A stretch of 64,000 nucleotides of DNA from Fusibacter ferrireducens (GTDB lineage Bacteria > Bacillota > Clostridia > Peptostreptococcales > Acidaminobacteraceae). The position numbers and the translations under genes are program-made. The number at the start of each line of letters is the position of its first letter. The first letter of the stretch is position 1. Positions 8,518 through 16,581 of the stretch are shown piece by piece. The stretch lies in the NCBI RefSeq assembly GCF_015352425.1, contig NZ_JADKNH010000007.1, positions 62,001 to 126,000 on the forward strand, given 5' to 3'. The notes beneath the pieces are model-generated. The model was not told the origin of the DNA, made no database searches, and was given only the letters and a program-made list of their open reading frames with translations.

Positions 8518-9471
8518 TCACCTCCTCATCAATTTTAAATCCATCGTATAATCACTATTGTTCATACTATGGTTGTCTTCTTCAATAACAAAACTTTGAT
8601 TTAACCTAAGTTCCTCATCTTTAAAATTCACTAAATCTCCCGCTTTTATCTTTGTATTCCCCTTCATCTGAATGCTGAGTTCGAGAGTTTCTTGACCTAA
8701 TTCTTTTAAGAGTTTTGTCGCATAAATTTGTGATTGCGCTTTGGTCATTTTTTCTTCTGAAGATTGATGTTGCATACGTCCATATTTTTTGATCAATTCG
8801 TCATCTTTTACGGTTACTAAGACACCATCTCCCTTGCCTCTGATTACCACTGTATTTCTAAGTTCTTCCATGCTTTCAGAGATGTTCAAGGTATAGATTT
8901 CATCTTCCCCACTCACCAAGTCCATAGTATTGACATGTGTTCCGAGTGCATCTATGGCAATGCCATTTCCCTCATAGCGCATGACATATTGGATATCGTT
9001 TAGCTTAGAACATTCTACCAATGCTTTTTTTATCAAATCATAAACAGAGACATCTCGAAAAATGCCATCTATAGTCGTGCTGATATCTGGCATTCTCACA
9101 ATTTCAATTTCAAATTCATCACACAAACTTTTTATAAAATGAGTTACTGCGACTTTTTTTGCAACTTTTGTTGTCAAGTTCTTTGTTAAATAAATTAAGG
9201 GATCATAAACGGTTACGCTTATGGTCCCTCCTGCTCTGTCAGTTTCTTTTGAGAATATAACACCCGATAGGATCAATTGATCATTCTGATCCAACAACTT
9301 TATAAAATCACCATTGCTAACAACAAATTTTGGCGTGTAATAATCACTGCCATAAATCATTTGAAAAGTTAGCTTCCGTGCAACTTGGTTAATACTGCCT
9401 CCCCACGATAAATTTTGAATAAGATCAGAAATATCAAATGTTTTTTTGTTTTTGACGACAATCATTTTCAT
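8518..9471 (-). CDS. XkdQ-like baseplate hub protein
   Basis: 317 residues. Start region (FDISDLIQNLSWGGSINQVARKL) and SLCDEFEIEIVRMPDISTTI, followed by IFRDVSVYDLIKKAL and KIKAGDLVNFKDEELRLNQ..VIEEDNHSM near the C-terminus, fit the gpD/gp27-like hub family (XkdQ). The hub connects the tail tube to the central spike. GGAGAT lies upstream of the ATG. Position between LysM protein and XkdR matches PBSX and diffocin-type loci. Confidence 0.88.
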   Translation of the reverse strand: MKMIVVKNKKTFDISDLIQNLSWGGSINQVARKLTFQMIYGSDYYTPKFVVSNGDFIKLLDQNDQLILSGVIFSKETDRAGGTISVTVYDPLIYLTKNLTTKVAKKVAVTHFIKSLCDEFEIEIVRMPDISTTIDGIFRDVSVYDLIKKALVECSKLNDIQYVMRYEGNGIAIDALGTHVNTMDLVSGEDEIYTLNISESMEELRNTVVIRGKGDGVLVTVKDDELIKKYGRMQHQSSEEKMTKAQSQIYATKLLKELGQETLELSIQMKGNTKIKAGDLVNFKDEELRLNQSFVIEEDNHSMNNSDYTMDLKLMRR

Positions 9472-9486
9472 TTTTTATCTCCTCAT

Positions 9487-10212
9487 CTATAGGGTTGTGT
9501 GATTGGCATTTAAAGTGTCATATCTTTTGACGGCTTTTGGATTGATAATAATGACGGTTCCTGGTTGGATCTTAAATGTATCTGTGATGCCCACAAATTC
9601 AATCTTATCCTTATTGTTCTCGTATATTATTTTGGCATTGCTGAATGTGCCGGTTAGTTTTTTAGAAATAGATGCAATGGTGTCTCCAGGCTTTGTCGTG
9701 TATGAGTTGGGAATTTTTTTAGTTTCTGTTCGGTTCGTCTTGGAAGGTGGCATAATGAGTTCAGTGCGATCACTTAAATGCGCTTTGACATCTTCTGCAA
9801 GGCTTTTAACTTTTAAGCATTTGTACTCCACCAAACTCAACGTGTACTCTATATTGCCAGAGCCACCAACTTCAGAATAGCTGAAATTTTGAATTGCCAC
9901 CACCATATTGATAGGCGTTGTTGTGATCACCAGCCGAATGGGTTCTTTGTAGCTTTGCCATTCTTTAATGATTCTTACATACTCATAGGGCTCTTTAAAA
10001 TCTTTATAATTACAGTATCCAGAATAATTCTTGGGGAAAAACGAGGTGATTTCAATCGTTCTAAGCTTTTCATTGCCAATCTGATTGATTTCACCACGTT
10101 TGACAACTTCTGAAGTCTTAATGTTTTGTCCCTCGTTTATTCTAAATTGACTTGGATTTACGGGTAACGTCATCTTCCTAAAATCAGTATAGAAGAGCTT
10201 AAATTGCATCAT
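9487..10212 (-). CDS. XkdP-like LysM tail protein
   Basis: 241 residues. N-terminal domain FKLFYTDFRKMTLPVNPSQF with later ...VVKRGEINQIGNEKLRTIEI is the conserved start of XkdP-type proteins. The C-terminal LysM motif is clear: YTTKPGDTIASISKKLTGTF...IYENNKDKI...IQPGTVIIINP (residues ~172-228). The protein attaches to the baseplate and LysM may contact peptidoglycan or help tape-measure assembly. Overlaps the tape-measure stop by four bases (ATGA). Confidence 0.9.
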   Translation of the reverse strand: MMQFKLFYTDFRKMTLPVNPSQFRINEGQNIKTSEVVKRGEINQIGNEKLRTIEITSFFPKNYSGYCNYKDFKEPYEYVRIIKEWQSYKEPIRLVITTTPINMVVAIQNFSYSEVGGSGNIEYTLSLVEYKCLKVKSLAEDVKAHLSDRTELIMPPSKTNRTETKKIPNSYTTKPGDTIASISKKLTGTFSNAKIIYENNKDKIEFVGITDTFKIQPGTVIIINPKAVKRYDTLNANHTTL

Positions 10213-12491
10213 ACCACCCCCATGTTCAATGCCACTGACATCAATTTTTCTTCTAACCGTGAGAGCAATTTTTCTACATCTTTCGAATCCGACACGCTGA
10301 TATTGTCTGCAAGTTTCGGAATCGTTATGGTTATTGGATTACTGTTTTTATTCGATCCAAATGAGTTGTAATCATTTGGGGTTATAGCGATTTTCTCTTG
10401 ATTTATATCTTTTGCGTATTTACTGTAAGAGACATAACTTGCATCTTGAATTTCACCAAGCACAGCTTTATCTCCTGGCATGTTTGTCATAGAAAACGCG
10501 TTCTTTGCACCTAAATTTACCAAATCTAAATTTTCAGTCGTTGTACCCATAAAGGTTTGACCCATTGGAGAAGCCCCTGTTATCATGTCAACACTACCTG
10601 CATTTTCAGCTTTATTAGACGTCGTTCTCTCTGGAATATCTTCTTTAAAAATATTTTTCAGAAAATCTGTTATGAGGTTATAGAGCCCAATAATGCCTTC
10701 ATAGAAACTGAGCACATAACCTATTATTCTAGTTGCAATGGGCTGAATAAAATCAAAAACCCTCTTTATTACAGGTAAAACCACGCCAACAAACACTTTT
10801 ATAGCAATCCTTGCCACTTGCGCAATAAAACCAATTAGAGCACTGATATAGTTTATCCATACACTTAAGATGGGTTCTATCATTTCCCATACACCAGCCA
10901 ACATATCTTGAATCACTGGCCATGCTTCAACCCATGCCGCTTTAAATTGATCTACAATACCCATGATATTGCCAAACATCTCCATAAAAACATCTTTTTT
11001 AGAGAGAATAAAACCCATAAAAGTATCCACTATTGGTTTCAAAGACTGAATAGCTCTAAAAATAAAGTTAAAAGCATCTCCAACCACTCGGGATATAGTT
11101 AAACCGAATTGCGTAAATTTTTCTTGGTTTGCTGACAAAAATTCTACACCTTTTCCCAGAATACCACTTATGCCATCTAGACTGGTGGACGCAATGTCTG
11201 TCAAAATCGTTTCACCGATGCCCTTTAGTTTGGCAATTTGGCCTGGAATTGTCTTTCCAGCTGCTTCGGCACCACCTTTAAATTGCTCCGTCATAGTGCT
11301 TCCAGAGTCATTTTTCATATTGAGAATATTGCCACCAGCATTTTTTAGACTCTCTTCCGTTGCATTTACACCGAACGCCTTAAGGGCATCTAAATTGCCT
11401 GATTGAGCTTCTGTCAGTGCATCCATTGCCTCCATTAAGGTCTTACCTGAATTAGAGCCAGCCATATCTTCAGCAAGTTTTAGAAATTTTTCTGCCTCTC
11501 CAGTATCTCCCTTTGCCATTTTAAGTGCACTTGAACCTGCATCCAGCACTTCACCTTCTGAGTAAACACTTTTATTTGAATTGGCTTTGAGTGATTTCAT
11601 ATAGGCATCACTCTTGGCTTTGACATCTTTTTCGCTCATGCCATTGTTGTTTTGGCTGACGATTGCTTCTATTCCAGTTTTTTTCGCTTGCTTGTTGATT
11701 GCATTGTTTAAACTTATACCTGCAATATCTACCGCTTTTTTTAGACCAGCTACTGCTAATTTACCAATACCACCAAGTACAAACTTCTTCAATTTCTTCC
11801 CAATATTCCCCAGTGATTTTTGAGTTTTATCTTTTGCTTTAATAACGATATTAACCGTTTTTCTTAGGGGGCTAATTGCTTTACCAATTGATTTGAGCTT
11901 AGGCAAAACGCCTGCTTTCATATCAAAGGCTAAAAGAATTTTATCTTTGACCTTTGATTTCAACTCTTTTACTTTTAAAATAGCTGCATCCATTTTACGA
12001 AGTACATTATCTTTTATAGTCGCTTTAATTTCAATGCGCTTATCATTAATTTTCTGAATGCCATGCCATACTTTTTTTAAACCTGTAGTTGTACGGTCTT
12101 TTAAATTCAATGCTATTTTTTTACCATCAAACAACTTAATACCAAGTTTAATTTTCGTAAATAGATCTAAGGCAGACCATCCTAATTTTTCAGCTTCAAA
12201 TCCAACTTGTCTAAATCCAGTTTGCATTTTAACGAATAGTCCTATTGATGTCCATTTCAATTTTTCAACTTCTTCACCCGCTTTTTTTACTTGAACCGCT
12301 GCTTTATTAACTGGTGTAGCGTCGACTACTAAAACGACCTCAGTGCTAAGCATTAAGGCTTTCATCACATTTAATTTTTTTATTGTTTTATCTAGTGTCT
12401 TATTTAACCTTTCAGTTGCAGAATTTTCTTTTGCCATTGCACTTATATATGCCTTCTTATTACTATTTATTGCTTGAATCATATCATCCAT
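10209..12491 (-). CDS. Tail tape measure protein (XkdO-like)
   Basis: 760-residue tape measure. N-terminal ~250 residues are Lys-rich and helical with repeated short phrases (TTGLKKVWHGIQKINDKRIE; KAKDKTQKSLGNIGKKLKKF), the centre has the Ala/Gly/Met-rich AMDALTEAQSGNLDALKAFG region conserved in phage tape measures, and membrane-like hydrophobic segments follow (WVEAWPVIQDMLAGVWEMIE; VFVGVVLPVIKRVFDFI). Using ~1.5 angstrom per residue, the known scaling for tape measures, this predicts a tail near 110 nm. GGAGGTGTG lies before the ATG. Located directly after the hairpin-rich insert at 12500-12645. Confidence 0.92.
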   Translation of the reverse strand: MDDMIQAINSNKKAYISAMAKENSATERLNKTLDKTIKKLNVMKALMLSTEVVLVVDATPVNKAAVQVKKAGEEVEKLKWTSIGLFVKMQTGFRQVGFEAEKLGWSALDLFTKIKLGIKLFDGKKIALNLKDRTTTGLKKVWHGIQKINDKRIEIKATIKDNVLRKMDAAILKVKELKSKVKDKILLAFDMKAGVLPKLKSIGKAISPLRKTVNIVIKAKDKTQKSLGNIGKKLKKFVLGGIGKLAVAGLKKAVDIAGISLNNAINKQAKKTGIEAIVSQNNNGMSEKDVKAKSDAYMKSLKANSNKSVYSEGEVLDAGSSALKMAKGDTGEAEKFLKLAEDMAGSNSGKTLMEAMDALTEAQSGNLDALKAFGVNATEESLKNAGGNILNMKNDSGSTMTEQFKGGAEAAGKTIPGQIAKLKGIGETILTDIASTSLDGISGILGKGVEFLSANQEKFTQFGLTISRVVGDAFNFIFRAIQSLKPIVDTFMGFILSKKDVFMEMFGNIMGIVDQFKAAWVEAWPVIQDMLAGVWEMIEPILSVWINYISALIGFIAQVARIAIKVFVGVVLPVIKRVFDFIQPIATRIIGYVLSFYEGIIGLYNLITDFLKNIFKEDIPERTTSNKAENAGSVDMITGASPMGQTFMGTTTENLDLVNLGAKNAFSMTNMPGDKAVLGEIQDASYVSYSKYAKDINQEKIAITPNDYNSFGSNKNSNPITITIPKLADNISVSDSKDVEKLLSRLEEKLMSVALNMGVV

Positions 12492-12499
12492 GTGTCCAC

Positions 12500-12645
12500 A
12501 CCTCCTTTCAAAACGTATACTCAGTCCGCTTCGCTACCTTCGTAACCCTTAAGCAATCCATTAGGATTGCATTCATTGGACGTTTGGACGCCCAATGAAT
12601 TAGGAATACGCCCCCCACTTTGAGAAGTGGGGTCATCTCTTAAAG
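12500..12645. mobile_element. Hairpin-rich MITE-like insert in the tail operon
   Basis: Non-coding DNA in an otherwise tightly packed operon. It contains three perfect hairpins in a row: GCAATCC-ATTA-GGATTGC (12553-12570), the longer ATTCATTGG...CCAATGAAT with an inner CGT/ACG extension (12571-12600), and CCCCACTT-TGAG-AAGTGGGG (12613-12632). Such subterminal hairpins are typical of IS200/IS605 ends and palindrome-associated elements. No transposase remains. Read on the minus strand it lies between chaperone and tape measure genes and could act as an attenuator or RNA processing site. Confidence 0.5.
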
Positions 12646-12647
12646 GG

Positions 12648-12842
12648 TCATATCGAGACAAACCCAGGAATGTTATTCTTAGCGCATTTTTCTTCTTCTT
12701 TCATCCTGTATTGATAAAAAGCAATCATGACGTCAAGCTCACCTGGATTTTCTTCAAGCCTTTCATAAACCTCCGATGGGAATATTCCGTGTTTTGACCA
12801 CATATAATACATAATCCCCACCTTTGGGTCTGTCTCAATTAG
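12648..12842 (-). CDS. Tail-assembly chaperone extension reached by -1 frameshift
   Basis: 64 codons in the -1 frame directly behind the XkdN-like gene, reading LIETDPKVGIMYYMWSKHG and then IFPSEVYERLEENPGELDV, IAFYQYRMKEEEKCAKN to a TGA at 12648. There is no ribosome site for independent translation. The upstream gene ends ATA AAA AAC TAA; A_AAA_AAC (12842-12848) is a canonical -1 slippery heptamer, and slipping puts the ribosome exactly in this frame one codon before the stop. Lambda G/GT and PBSX-like phages make their chaperone pair this way (known); here the frameshift is my inference from sequence. Confidence 0.78.
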   Translation of the reverse strand, partial: LIETDPKVGIMYYMWSKHGIFPSEVYERLEENPGELDVMIAFYQYRMKEEEKCAKNNIPGFVSI

Positions 12843-13261
12843 TTTTTTATTTGGACAATGGAGTCATCCCCAAATCCAGACAACTCTGAAATTTGATTGT
12901 AAAGGTGTAGAATTTCACCCGGCAATAAGAGTTTTTCAAGTAAATCTATTGGGGTAGCCGCGCCAAATTTATCTCTGAGCTCCTTATCCTTCAAACTTGG
13001 TTCAACAATACCCTCAATGAGAATCATGGATTGAACTAAATTCGTATCAATATCTGCATCCTTTTTATCAAATTTTATTGCCAAATCTTGAATATTTTTA
13101 AACTCTTTATTGTTGAGCGCACGGATTGTAAAGGTCATCTTCTCACCAAAAGCTTGTGATAATCTTGGAATCTCAATACTCTTTTTCGGTAAATCTACAA
13201 TCTCCATCTTTGAATTTAACAATAAACTCAATGCGTTTTTCGCTTTATTTGTTGCTGCCAT
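12839..13261 (-). CDS. XkdN-like tail assembly chaperone (gpG equivalent)
   Basis: 140 residues from the ATG at 13261 (AAGGAG at suitable distance; an ATG six bases earlier is too close). Helical protein with NKAKNALSLLLNSKMEIVDL, FTIRALNNKEFKNIQD and the closing LLEKLLLPGEILHLYNQISE motif of XkdN-type proteins. Such chaperones coat the tape measure during tail assembly and are not part of the particle. About one product in many should carry the 64-residue extension made by frameshifting at its last codons. Confidence 0.85.
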   Translation of the reverse strand: MAATNKAKNALSLLLNSKMEIVDLPKKSIEIPRLSQAFGEKMTFTIRALNNKEFKNIQDLAIKFDKKDADIDTNLVQSMILIEGIVEPSLKDKELRDKFGAATPIDLLEKLLLPGEILHLYNQISELSGFGDDSIVQIKN

Positions 13262-13355
13262 AATCATTTCTCCTTATTTTTTAAATATACTCTGAGGCAA
13301 AATACACCCCCTCTAAAACTTTGCCTCTACATTAATTTAGAGGGGGAAACAGATA

Positions 13356-13790
13356 TTAAACTGGTTGAATCAAATCAAAGAATTTGTAATCTCTAAAAGT
13401 AAATGGTGCCTCAACATCACCCCTTGTGGCAACTTCCCATTCACTTAATGTAAGATCATTAAATGAAACTTGCTTGTATAGAATGCGTTCTGCACCATAT
13501 GCAGTGGGGTCCGCAAGTTCACTTAAGATTTCAAATTCCAAATTCTCGCCTCTTTTAATGGCTTCGCCAATCATACTGATTAACCTTGAATCTACTTTTC
13601 TGAATTTCAATGAGCCAGTTCCTTTCCAACCCGTGATTTTTTCGCCGGGAACGAGTGAACCCGCAATTGGGAATTCATCTTTTTGAATTTCAATTTTTGC
13701 TTGTAGGCCAAAGGCTTCTCCCATCAGTGCACCATCTAGCCACACTCTACCGAAAGTACCGCTGATAACTTTATTTGGATTTAATGACAT
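13356..13790 (-). CDS. XkdM-like tail tube protein
   Basis: 144 residues. NKVISGTFGRVWLDGALMGE at the start, KIEIQKDEFPIAGSLVPG, GWKGTGSLKFRKVDSR and the ending FTFRDYKFFDLI match the XkdM tail-tube (core) family of contractile tails. Subunits stack into the inner tube that is driven into the target cell. AGGAGG precedes the ATG. Follows the sheath gene, the normal order. Confidence 0.93.
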   Translation of the reverse strand: MSLNPNKVISGTFGRVWLDGALMGEAFGLQAKIEIQKDEFPIAGSLVPGEKITGWKGTGSLKFRKVDSRLISMIGEAIKRGENLEFEILSELADPTAYGAERILYKQVSFNDLTLSEWEVATRGDVEAPFTFRDYKFFDLIQPV

Positions 13791-13810
13791 ATGCTTTTCC
13801 TCCTGATTTC

Positions 13811-14872
13811 TTATAATATGATTGTGATTGACACATCTTCGATTGCATCAAGTGCTTTGACATTGATTTTGATAAACACATTTGAACCCGTATTGGCTTC
13901 TTTAATCTCTTGCTCGCTCATGGCATCCACATCTTGTCCAACGGATTTTAAATAAGTCTTTTGAGAAACCAAATCGATTGCCGCATAGTTTTTGCCACTG
14001 TCCAAGACATTTTGTTGTTCAAGTGATTCCAAATAAGCATTGATTGCAGAGATCAAGAGCAATTTGTTTTGATAACTGTTTTGAATCTTACCAATATAGT
14101 TATCTTCAATAGTTCTCTCAATATCTGTAGCCACTTTATCGTAAATTCTGACGAGTTTAATCTTTTGATATTCAGAAGGCTTAGATTCTGTAATCGTTGT
14201 CAAAGAAGTCACGCCCCTAGCCACTTTTACTTTTTCACCATCATGATAAAGGATGAACTCTCCATTATCCACTGCAGTATCCGCAGCTGACTTCGTCATA
14301 TGAGGCACATCATTTACCTCAGATAAAACTTGATAAGTAGGCGCTACAGTAAGTGGTAAGCCTGCAATCAGACCAGCTACTCTCGCCACAAATTGAGATG
14401 CTGTGTACGTATTTTCACCTACGACGATATCTGATGTCGTAAAGTTAATAACGGCTTCATGATCTCCCACACATTGAGGTAGCACGGTTAAAAATCTTTT
14501 ACCGCTTGCTCTCTGTGTCTTTGCCCATGCTGCAAGAGTTGAGACATCATCTGAAATGATATTTGGAACTGTAAGTACGTTATAGATAATCGTCTCTAAA
14601 TAAGAGAGCCCTTCATTGTAATTCGTTGCTCCGTCATTAATCACAACGAGCTTAACTTCCGATGGCGCCCCTAATAAAGCATCTTCAACAGATTTCTTGT
14701 TGATCGCATTAAGTGTCTCTGGCATGTCTACAATACTTTTTAATGAAAAGTACTGTACACCACTCGTAACGCTTGCGTCTTTTAAAAGCAATGCCACAGT
14801 GCCTTCAGAACCACTTTTAATCGCTTGAGCAGCTTTTTTCGTAAAAATAATATTAATACCTGGTAAACCCAT
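13811..14872 (-). CDS. XkdK-like contractile tail sheath protein
   Basis: 353 residues. MGLPGINIIFTKKAAQAIKSG, EALLGAPSEVKLVVINDGAT-like core and the repeated RIYDKVATDIERTIEDNYIGK and TYLKSVGQDVDAMSEQEIKE segments correspond to XkdK sheath proteins. The sheath contracts and pushes the tube through the envelope, showing that the particle is of the contractile (R-type) class. GGAGGT stands before the ATG. Confidence 0.93.
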   Translation of the reverse strand: MGLPGINIIFTKKAAQAIKSGSEGTVALLLKDASVTSGVQYFSLKSIVDMPETLNAINKKSVEDALLGAPSEVKLVVINDGATNYNEGLSYLETIIYNVLTVPNIISDDVSTLAAWAKTQRASGKRFLTVLPQCVGDHEAVINFTTSDIVVGENTYTASQFVARVAGLIAGLPLTVAPTYQVLSEVNDVPHMTKSAADTAVDNGEFILYHDGEKVKVARGVTSLTTITESKPSEYQKIKLVRIYDKVATDIERTIEDNYIGKIQNSYQNKLLLISAINAYLESLEQQNVLDSGKNYAAIDLVSQKTYLKSVGQDVDAMSEQEIKEANTGSNVFIKINVKALDAIEDVSITIIL

Positions 14873-14875
14873 AAT

Positions 14876-15304
14876 TTATACCTCCCTGAAATTTAAATTT
14901 TCCATTACTGGATAGACTTCTAATACTTTTGATAGTTGAGTTTCTAATGTGATTTTAAAATGGAGTAATCCCTCTTTAATTTCACACCCAATCTGAGATG
15001 TTTCAAATCGTGTTTGATCCTCTAAAGTTTCAAATGCATTTTGAAAAAGATTCAACACTTGATTTGAAACGGCCACAAGTTCATCATGACTTGCAGTAGA
15101 ATTAGGTCCATAATAGACCAATTGAATGGCTACTTTTACTGCCATTAAATCTCTTGAAATCATATTTTGGTCAGACGAAAGTGTCTTCAATTGAAAACAA
15201 GGTCTTGATTCATCGGCTGGCCAAATGACTTCATCCACCCATTGGATAGTTGGTAAATTGAGCTGTAACTTTTGTTTTACAAGCTCGTACGCTTTTTCAG
15301 TCAT
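14876..15304 (-). CDS. Tail terminator-like protein (DUF6838-like)
   Basis: 142 residues. Fold-like pattern LQLNLPTIQWVDEVIWPADE, CFQLKTLSSDQNM, VAIQLVYYGPNSTASHDEL and LLHFKITLETQL resembles the phage tail terminator family placed just before the sheath gene. Tail terminators cap the finished tail and stop polymerisation. In an intact phage this gene would follow head-tail joining genes; here it is first in the structural operon, about 280 bases after the activator gene. Confidence 0.72.
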   Translation of the reverse strand: MTEKAYELVKQKLQLNLPTIQWVDEVIWPADESRPCFQLKTLSSDQNMISRDLMAVKVAIQLVYYGPNSTASHDELVAVSNQVLNLFQNAFETLEDQTRFETSQIGCEIKEGLLHFKITLETQLSKVLEVYPVMENLNFREV

Positions 15305-15439
15305 CTCGTACTCCTTTCATACTTACATCCTTAACACATCATCACCATAGGCATCACCCCTCTCAGAAGATCAACAATAAAATAGCTTTATGATCTCGTA
15401 TTGGCTTTCACTGAAACGACATCTCCAAAATTTGAGCAT

Positions 15440-15478
15440 AAAAAAAAGCAAATGTCATTTTTATACGACATGTGCTTT
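15440..15478 (-). terminator. Terminator between the 28-bp box and the tail genes
   Basis: On the minus strand, AAAGCACATGTC pairs with GACATTTGCTTT (one mismatch) around a 10-base loop and is followed by a run of eight Ts. It lies after the activator gene and after the second 28-bp box, but before the first structural gene, so late transcription from the box must read through it. Confidence 0.75.
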
Positions 15479-15552
15479 AGAACTTGTTCATATTCAATTT
15501 GGACTCGCTTTATTGGGTCATTCGTTATCGACATCTTTCGACACTAACATCA

Positions 15553-15580
15553 TAACACATAAAAAATGCAATAGAGTGCA
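15553..15580 (-). promoter_or_regulatory. 28-bp late-control box, copy 2
   Basis: TAACACATAAAA then ATGCAA then AGAGTGCA on the plus strand; 26 of 28 bases equal the copy at 16083-16110. It lies just after the activator gene and ~250 bases before the tail genes. On the minus strand it contains TTGCAT, a possible -35-like element. Likely target of the activator at 15584-16012. Confidence 0.65.
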
Positions 15581-15583
15581 GTG

Positions 15584-16012
15584 TTACTCTGCAAGGTCTT
15601 CAAGGATTTTGTCGTGAATGTTAATACATTGTCTTCTGCTGTAAGAAACAACATTTGAGATCATCTCCCAGCGGTATTTTTTAAAGTATCTCAACCGGAT
15701 AATTTCTGTTTCAATATCGGGTAATTTGGACAACAAAGCCTCCACATAATTCTTTTTGGCAAATAAAAGCTCAATTTTGGACTCTATTTTTTCCACTTGC
15801 TGCGTGTATAGATCAATAATTTTTTGAGCTTTTTCATAAGTTGGATCAGAAATCTGATTGCCTCTTGGCATATCTGAATATGTAATCGCAGATAACTCTC
15901 TATGAGAAGCTGCCACTTCTGATAGTTCAAGAATTTCTTGATTTAAATGATGTATTTCACCACAAATGGTATTGTAACTTTTGAGCATGTTTTTAATTTC
16001 AACTGTTGTCAT
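15584..16012 (-). CDS. Sigma-like / ArpU-RinA type late transcription activator
   Basis: 142 residues. N-terminal two-thirds is a long helical coiled coil (MLKSYNTICGEIHHLNQEIL; KIIDLYTQQVEKIESKIELL). The C-terminus is a sigma-70 region 4-like helix-turn-helix: LPDIETEIIRLRYFKKYRWE then MISNVVSYSRRQCINIHDKI. This architecture is that of phage late activators (ArpU, RinA, DUF1492, and Xpf of PBSX). AGGAG lies before the ATG. It is divergent from the XRE repressor and is the first gene of the late strand, so it should switch on the structural operon after repressor loss. Whether it acts as a sigma factor or an antiterminator is open. Confidence 0.78.
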   Translation of the reverse strand: MTTVEIKNMLKSYNTICGEIHHLNQEILELSEVAASHRELSAITYSDMPRGNQISDPTYEKAQKIIDLYTQQVEKIESKIELLFAKKNYVEALLSKLPDIETEIIRLRYFKKYRWEMISNVVSYSRRQCINIHDKILEDLAE

Positions 16013-16082
16013 AATAAGGACTCCTCTTCTAATTCTATATCTTTCTGCTCTGCTTATAACCTATTTTTCTACTCTGATAGCT

Positions 16083-16110
16083 TAACACATAAAAGATGCA
16101 ACAGAGTGCA
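16083..16110 (-). promoter_or_regulatory. 28-bp late-control box, copy 1
   Basis: TAACACATAAAA then GATGCAACAGAGTGCA, differing at two positions from the copy at 15553-15580. It stands ~70 bases upstream of the activator ATG (minus strand), consistent with autoactivation of the activator gene. Confidence 0.65.
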
Positions 16111-16128
16111 AATCGATTATTTTTTGCG

Positions 16129-16215
16129 TTTACGTAAATTAATATTACGCTTTATGAAAAACATTGTCAATACGTTTCCGTAATTTAATCTTATATATTT
16201 TGCATTTACGCAAAA
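16129..16215. promoter_or_regulatory. Repressor operator cluster in divergent control region
   Basis: Three related dyads: TTTACGTAAA (16129-16138), TACGTTTCCGTAA (16171-16183) and TTTTGCATTTACGCAAAA (16198-16215). They lie between the XRE gene and the late activator. Repeated ACG/CGT half-sites in a divergent region are what a CI-like repressor would bind. Confidence 0.6.
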
Positions 16216-16228
16216 TTTGTGATATATT
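16200..16228 (+). promoter_or_regulatory. Promoter of the right XRE/ImmA operon
   Basis: TTGCAT, 17-base spacer, TATATT, 33 bases before the XRE start codon. The -35 lies inside the TTTTGC...GCAAAA operator, which suggests autoregulation by the repressor. Confidence 0.65.
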
Positions 16229-16260
16229 ATTTTTAGGGGAAATCATCGAGGAGGTGTAAA

Positions 16261-16581
16261 ATGGATTTTAAAAGCAAACTTAAGAAAAAGAGGCAAGAAC
16301 TCAACTTGACATTAGAAGAAGTGGCGAAAAGGGTCGGCGTAAGTGCTGCTACCATTCAAAGGTATGAGAGTGGCGAGATCAAAAATTTGAGAAATGACAA
16401 AGTAAAACGACTGGCAGATGCACTTGAAGTAACCCCAAACTATCTTATGGACTGGGGCGAAGATGACTCAGATATCAACACCATTGCAGCTCATGCGCTC
16501 TCAGACTTAACTACAGATGAGCAAAAAAAAGTCTTAGAATTTGCTCAATTTATCAAATCACAGAGGGATAAGAATGATTAA
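16261..16581 (+). CDS. XRE/Cro-CI family repressor of the tailocin
   Basis: 106 residues. HTH: KKRQELNLTLEEVAKRVGVS, AATIQRYESGEIKNLR, VKRLADALEVTPNYLMDW. The C-terminal ~40 residues (LSDLTTDEQKKVLEFAQFIK) probably dimerise. GAGGAGG lies before the ATG. It is divergent from the late activator, with operator-like dyads between, and overlaps the downstream ImmA-like gene by eight bases. I infer it keeps the tail operon silent until proteolysis or damage. Confidence 0.9.
   Translation: MDFKSKLKKKRQELNLTLEEVAKRVGVSAATIQRYESGEIKNLRNDKVKRLADALEVTPNYLMDWGEDDSDINTIAAHALSDLTTDEQKKVLEFAQFIKSQRDKND

Noticed and set aside
15380-15470. Short minus-strand frame MSYKNDICFFLC... before the tail terminator gene
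   Set aside because: It runs through the terminator hairpin and T run and lacks a ribosome site.
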